Assembly: GCA_949128115.1 (NCBI GenBank)
Contig: OX421962.1
Location: 61,669,787-61,733,786 of the forward strand
Source of the DNA: Anaspis maculata
Taxonomy: Eukaryota > Arthropoda > Insecta > Coleoptera > Scraptiidae
Direction of reading: 5' to 3'
Length of the DNA: 64,000 nucleotides
Shown: positions 58,764 through 64,000 of the stretch, one piece after another
Layout: every line of letters starts with the position of its first letter
Position numbering within the stretch: position 1 is the stretch's first letter
The notes under the pieces: generated by a model
The model's database searches: none
What the model saw: only the letters and a program-made list of their open reading frames with translations
What the model was told of the DNA's origin: nothing
Made by a program: the position numbers and the translations under genes

Positions 58764-60205
58764 TTAATCAAATCTACTCATATCATTTGCACTGTTATTA
58801 CGATTATTACTAGAATTACAAGCTGTATCTGCCACCGCAACCTCTGCCGCTTTACTATTAATGCTCTCCGCTGCTTGACTATTACTACGTATATTTTTTA
58901 TGCTACTTTGATCAAATGCTTTTGGTTGTATTTGTGGAGTCAATCTTGGCCTTATGGCTGCCAAAGTGACCAAAATGGCTTCTTCCGTCCGGATAGTTTT
59001 GGAACCCTGGTCTGGAAGAGTATTCAAGTATTCATCAAATAATAAACTAGGGTCGTCCTCATTTATCAATGGATCACTCTCTACAGCTCTTTCCAAACCT
59101 TGCACTCCTCCAAACACTATGAGCATATGCCGGTATGGGGTGCAAGAAAACTCATCTACAGATGTCCCTTTGTCTGATGTGCCGACTAAAAAGTCATATC
59201 TGAAAGAAAATCACTTGGAAATTAATTCAATTTAATCTTTAGAAAACAAAACAAACTTGGTAAACTTGCTGTTACTTATCTGACTTGAATCTTCATACTG
59301 ATAGTTGCAAACATGAACACAAACCTGTTCAACTACTTTACTTACCCTTTCTTATATGGGCATTGAGAAAACACAGCTGATAATGAATCGGCCAGCCGAA
59401 CTTGGTAACCCCAATAAATGCCTGTATCATTTCTAGGTGTTGTAGGAGGCACACACACTCCACGGAGTTTCTTCTTTGATTGCTCAGACAATAGCTTCAC
59501 TGTACATCTCATACCCGGCGCTATTGTTTTGTCTATATGAACTTCTTTTTGCAATCCTACATTAACCATAGAGCCTGCCTTGCATGATTTTGGCAGCACA
59601 ACTCCTTCCCTGTAATTTGAAAAGAGAAAGAAGTTTTATTTAATTAGTCTGCAAGTTACAAATGCTCACCTGTATTTGAACTGTTCAAATTTACTCAAGT
59701 GATGTGGTGGATTCAAAGGATTCATCAGACCTGTGTGTCTCAAATCTTTGTGAGTTGGAAAAAAGGTTTTCCGCAAATATGGTGGGCATTCTGCATACTG
59801 CAGTAGCCTGGCCAGCTGCACGCAACTTCTCCTGGCAGTTTTCAACCCATATATGTCATGTATCGAGCCTGTCTTGGATTCCGGGTCATCCCCGCAGTCA
59901 TCAAAAACGACAATCTCGTCAACTTGGAACATGCAAGCGGCCCTCGCTATCTGGCTTGACAGAATTGTACGCAGTTCATTGGTTTGTGCTATCTCAAGAA
60001 TTGAACCTGGAACTGCTATGGATATCGTGGATGACTGTTCAAAATCTGATTCTTCAACTGACGACTTTGTGTCCAGCTGTGTTCCAGTAACTGGGGTTTT
60101 CTGGTTCTCTAGCTTCTTCAGTAGATTGTCTTTTTTCCATTTCCGTTTGGCGGCTTTTTGCTGTGCGAGTTCTGTATTCCACTGTTTTGTTTCGTGCTTG
60201 TTCAT
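58764..60205 (-). CDS. SPOUT1: SPOUT1/C9orf114-type putative RNA methyltransferase (3 exons)
   Basis: Exons in order are 59670-60205, 59346-59609 and 58764-59199, with perfect phase and 411 residues. The ATG at 60205 is the only in-frame ATG in the upstream part. The N-terminus is basic and probably helical (KRKWKKDNLLKKLEN). It is followed by a SPOUT-type fold: a Rossmann-like start IAVPGSILE, VDEIVVFDDCGDD, CPPYLRKTFFP, an inserted OB-like region, YDFLVGTSDKG and the cofactor-knot motif IVFGGVQGLE near residue 300. The relatives (human C9orf114/CENP-32) are linked to RNA methylation and spindle function. The C-terminal tail (Asn/Ser/Ala-rich) is poorly conserved. Confidence 0.92.
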
Positions 60206-60600
60206 GGTTTGAACTAAGAACACTGTTTCGAATTGATCGTGCAAATAAATTAACTTTAACACTATTTGTTCAATCTCGTTATGCACAAGGGGGAACGCTA
60301 AGAAAATTTTAAAAAATTACAATAACTGCAATTTTCTTGCTCACACACACTTGCACATGCAGGACTTTTGCACTAGAAAAAGTTTGGTTATGTTATGTTC
60401 AGTGGTGTCATTGTTTGTGGTGTCAAGAGTGGTGTGGAGCCTGAGCTGTCAGCTGTCATACCCTGCCTGCAGGGCTAGACCGCTTACTGTCGAAAGCTTT
60501 AGCGTCGAAATATACAGCGCCCAAGCGTCTGTCTATGGGCCGTTTTAATAAGTTGAACAAAAGGGAACCCACGCAGCGGTCCACAGCGAAATCAGTCCGC
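60206..60600. promoter_or_regulatory. Upstream region of the SPOUT1 gene
   Basis: These 395 bp lie between the SPOUT1 start codon and the LINE remnant. They must hold its promoter and 5' UTR. No TATA box or other defined site is recognised. Confidence 0.35.
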
Positions 60601-61245
60601 AGCTCAAACATCAGATTGTCACACGAGGTGTTCCACAGGGCTCCATTTTGGACCCCTTGCTGTTTCTCCTGTACATCAACGACTTGCCGAATTGTATACA
60701 AGAGGAAATATTGTGCAGTATGCTGATGATACCTCACTACCTCAGCTGTTATCAAAGCCCCGACTTTGCCACAATAATTGTTGAAAATGTGTAGCTCCCT
60801 AAGAACTCTCCAACACTGGTTTGAAGAAAATCAAATGGAACTCAACAGGAACAAAACACAAAAAATGCTATTCAGTTTTGGAAGAAGAGAGGAGCTGAAA
60901 GACGATCACCAGAGCAGCGCGAGATTCTTGGGGGTCGTGGTTGATGACAGACTGACGTGAAAAGGAACACACACGACTCGCTATGTTTACAAGAAGACGG
61001 CACCACTGAAGTACGCTCTAAAAATTCTCTCAAAGACAACGACTCGGGAAGGAATATTACACGCTTACCATGCTTACATCCAGTCCAGGCTGTCGTATGG
61101 CATACTGTTCTGGTATGGACGAAACTCTGCAGAGACATTACGAATATTTAGGCTCCAGAAGGCTTGCGTACGTACGATGTTCAACCTGAAAAAAGATGAC
61201 TCTTGCAGACAGATTTTCCGACATAAACGAATACTGGTTTCGCTG
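60601..61245 (+). pseudogene. Decayed LINE reverse transcriptase fragment
   Basis: In broken frames one reads TRGVPQGSILDPLLFLLYINDLP (in part, about 60615), a YADDTS block (about 60718), LGVVVDDRLT (about 60930), YVYKKTAPLKYALKILSKTT (about 60985) and YIQSRLSYGILFW (about 61075). There are several stops and frameshifts, and only the second half of the domain is present. Its motifs differ from the LINE at 24361-26850 (GVPQGS versus GTPQGG), so it is a different element. Confidence 0.85.
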
Positions 61246-61437
61246 GTTTACCTTGGTTTCGATATACAAGTGGTCCAGGTTATAGTAGCAATAATCCACC
61301 ATTCGATGGTCCATCGAAAGCTAGGTCGACAAGCATAACTTAATTTCTTTCCAAAACGTTTTCTAAGAAAGATACAGCCCTTCAAAGTTTAGTTTTTGAA
61401 ATCTTCTTTTTGCAATAACTCTCAGGTCATCGAAGCG

Positions 61438-62300
61438 ATTTTCACTAAATTTGGTACAAATACTAATGAAATAGATACCCATCACTTGACGTAGACAACT
61501 TTTGTCAAAATTGTCCAGTGGCGTAGATATGGGGGGATTATTCAACTTCTCCCACCTCATTCTCTACGCCACTGGATATTTTTGAAAAACTATACTTTTT
61601 TTGAATTCCTTGTTCAATTTGGAAAGAAAAGTTACTCATGTAAAATTTTGATTAGAGGCTTTATTTCCGAGATATCTGGGTTTGAATCTTTGCAAAACGC
61701 CTCGAAATCGCGACATTCAAAGACCTAAAAATTAAAATCCAAGAAAACTCATGATTCCTCAACTGGAATAAGTTTTCTAGGTCGCTTGAGTTGATTTACT
61801 GCCATTTTTGCTGATAAACGAAGCGTTTTCAGAGAAAAACAATTTGGGTTCTGGAAAGTGGCGATTTCGAGATGTTTTCCAAAGTTTAAAACCCAAATAT
61901 CTTGAAAATCAAGCCTCTAGTCAAAATTTCACATGAGTGACTTTTTTTCTAAATTGAACAAGGAATTAAAAAATACTATTTTTCAAAAATATCCAGTGGC
62001 GTAGAAAATAAGGGGGGAGAAGTTGAACAATTGAAGTATGTACGCCACTGGACAATTTTGACAAAAGTTAAGGTGCGTTCAGTCAGCTTATTTAGCCGCA
62101 ATTTTAGTTTTAGCCGTAAGCGCTGCATCGCTTATTGGCTGTTCCGAGGAGGCTGGTTCATAAGAGCCAATGGGCGTCGCTGCGCTTGCGACTAAAATTA
62201 AAACTTGCGGCTAAATAAGCTGACTGAACGCACCTTCATCTATGTCAAGTGATGGGTATCTATTTTTCAAGCATTTGTACTAAATTTGGTCAAAATTGCT
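61438..62300. repeat. ~860-bp palindrome interrupted by an M2 MITE
   Basis: The arms begin actaaatttggtacaaat and end atttgtactaaatttggt and meet near 61800. Each carries two copies of ccagtggcgtag (61515, 61564, 61992, 62041). The right arm contains the M2 insertion and the left arm preserves the empty site. Confidence 0.85.
62071..62235. mobile_element. PIF/Harbinger-like MITE (family M2), copy 2
   Basis: 165 bp, same ends as copy 1. Flanks are TTA (62068-62070) and TCA (62236-62238). The sister arm shows the uninterrupted aaaagttgtctacg, so a 3-bp TTR duplication with one later substitution is the simplest reading. Confidence 0.85.
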
Positions 62301-63143
62301 CTAACCCATTAATGGCTAACGGTGGAAATTATCATTCAATCAGTCTGTTCTTCTTAATTCTAGTTCCTAGAGCTTCAGAATGAAGGAATATGAAAGAAAA
62401 AAAATTAACCGCTTTCAGTTTTGCCAAAAATTATTGTTGCATTCATCAGTAAAAAATGATGCGTTAATATTACACAAGTACCTATTTGATTTTTCGACAA
62501 ATTTTTGAAATGTAAACAAGATGCGGTGAATAGAAAATATCTACTGAATAGAAAGAACAAAAAAAAAGTGAATTATTCCAAAAAAAGCACCTAATGATAA
62601 TGATAATAATTACAAATGGTAGTTTGATGAATTTTTAGAATAAATGGAAGCTGCGGAAGCAGTGAGGATGCAAATGAAAGTTACACTTGCTATAGGGAAA
62701 TATGGTCTGGCATTGACATTTCCTACATCTTCTGCGAGTTTTTTTCCTTGTGTTCTCCAATCAAATGTCCAACGTTATTTTTGCGAAGCTCATCAGGCAG
62801 CTCAAATATGCAAAATTGGAGACTTTTTCTTGTTGATTTTGTTCAATAATGGACGCAATTCAGTGAATTCGTCCTCTTTTTCAAGTTGCCCAATGCCCAT
62901 TGTCCGACACATGCAGATTTCTTTTCATATTTCTGAACCTATCTCTGCTCATACCTACTTTTTTTTACTAATGGCACACTTTTGTCTTCATCTCTCCTCC
63001 AATATCGGTCCATTGGAGGTAAATTGTGATATCCCGAAAAAAATTCATATCCCCAATGAATTTTTTTAGATCATCACTTGTCATATTTTGAATTTGAAGT
63101 CATATCGCTCATTATCATTGGCATATTTCACAGAAAAATCAAC
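62301..63143. other. No gene recognised
   Basis: The only long frame (62644-63069, plus) has no recognised domain and contains an unusual run of Phe/Ser/Leu residues. I regard it as chance. Confidence 0.35.
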
Positions 63144-63286
63144 AATCCACCTTTCCCATGCGAGAAATTACTTGCACGCATAGGTACCTGTGAGCGCAGA
63201 TTCCCGCTAGTTCATTTGGCTACTACAGACCGCCAGTTGTATACCTACTCACAGGTATGCGTGATGTTCTCATGGGAAACGTGGAT
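63144..63286. mobile_element. MITE family M1, copy 3
   Basis: Ends aatccacctttcccatg and catgggaaacgtggatt are inverted, with interior cccgctagttcat and ggctactacagacc. Same orientation as copy 1. Confidence 0.8.
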
Positions 63287-63787
63287 TCCGTCCAGTATAG
63301 TTCGTTATAGAAGAAGATAAAAAATATTTCATTGAGGAGTGTTACCGCCAAGTTCTTCGTTCATTTTGACTCGAAGACTTCTTTCTTGTGATTCTGGCAT
63401 ATTATCTAGAAAGTTTGGCATCCGTTGCTGGTGGCATATTCACGGCAATTACATCTTCGGAATCGAGATCTTTTGATTCAGCTTCCAATTTCCACAGTGT
63501 AATTGTTCGGTTGTTTTTTCACTTTCACGCATGTTTATTGCACAGTATCTTACGTGTAACAATATTATAACACGTAAAAATGAACCGATATCGGAGAAAT
63601 ATCTTATGCCATCGAAAGAAATCCAGAAAGTGTAATAGAAAGACTAACAAGCGCGAGTCCTGTGTTGAAATAGACGAAGCAACACCTTCAGCTGGAGTGG
63701 TGAACCATTACCACATGGCTTGGATAATGGAGGGTGCTCCCGCTTTTTAACCCCAGTTTTTACTCCTCTAGTAATTTTGTAAATTGT

Positions 63788-64000
63788 TGATATTTTTGAA
63801 TATCACGTTCAATTTGGAAGAAAAAGTTACTCTTGCAAAAATTTGATGAAAGGCTTCGTTCTCGAGACATTTGAGGTTGAAACTTCGGAAAACATCTCGA
63901 AAACACCATCATCGCACTTTCAAAAGCCTAAAAGCCAAAAAATTGAAATCCAATAAGATAACTAATGATTCCTTTATTGAAATAGGTTCTCTAGTGTTTT
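63788..64000. repeat. Partial copy of the 61438-62300 repeat, cut by the window end
   Basis: atatttttgaatatcacg, gttcaatttggaagaaaaag, gaggcttcg-like and aatgattccttta segments follow the same order as 61575-61790. The opposite arm would lie beyond the window. Confidence 0.7.

Noticed and set aside
62644..63069. 141-codon plus-strand frame
   Set aside because: No domain, no splice context, low-complexity hydrophobic content in AT-rich DNA.

Overview
The window is eukaryotic nuclear DNA, very probably from an insect. The genes are split by GT-AG introns, the best-recognised gene is an orb/CPEB1 homologue, and the rest is dominated by insect-type transposable elements. Frequent TAGGTACCTAC runs and several families of long palindromic repeats would fit a hemipteran (a whitefly-like genome is my guess), but species is inference only. 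No prokaryotic operon, CRISPR array or phage module is present.

Layout. (1) Positions 359-22337, minus strand: ten exons of a CPEB1/Orb translational regulator, encoding 508 residues in one unbroken phase; its N-terminal exon(s) are not recognised here. Its two large introns (10.6 kb and 8.3 kb) are filled by nested palindromic repeats, MITEs and a decayed transposon-type gene. (2) 23.3-31.95 kb: a nested MITE, then a 5'-truncated LINE whose 3' UTR is split by a very young LTR element with 2.0-kb LTRs and only 0.87 kb inside. (3) 32.4-49.7 kb: several kilobase-scale palindromes, some nested two or three deep, a tRNA-derived SINE with a perfect 12-bp target duplication, and about 2.7 kb with nothing recognisable. 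(4) 49.7-53.7 kb: minisatellite-like arrays and a 1,430-bp element with perfect 34-bp terminal repeats and a perfect 8-bp target duplication, which carries a THAP-domain gene. (5) 54-64 kb: a gene island with an OVCA2-type serine hydrolase (plus) facing a SPOUT1/C9orf114-type RNA methyltransferase (minus), followed by a decayed LINE fragment and another palindrome carrying a PIF/Harbinger-like MITE.

The host genes are three unrelated housekeeping or developmental genes, not an operon. The most unusual content is the repeat biology: elements built as near-perfect palindromes, inserted into one another with TA, TWA or 8-bp duplications whose empty sites can be read from sister arms in the same window; a short core (CCAGTGGCGTA) shared by otherwise different palindromic families; and a compact THAP-only element that looks like a non-autonomous P-superfamily transposon.
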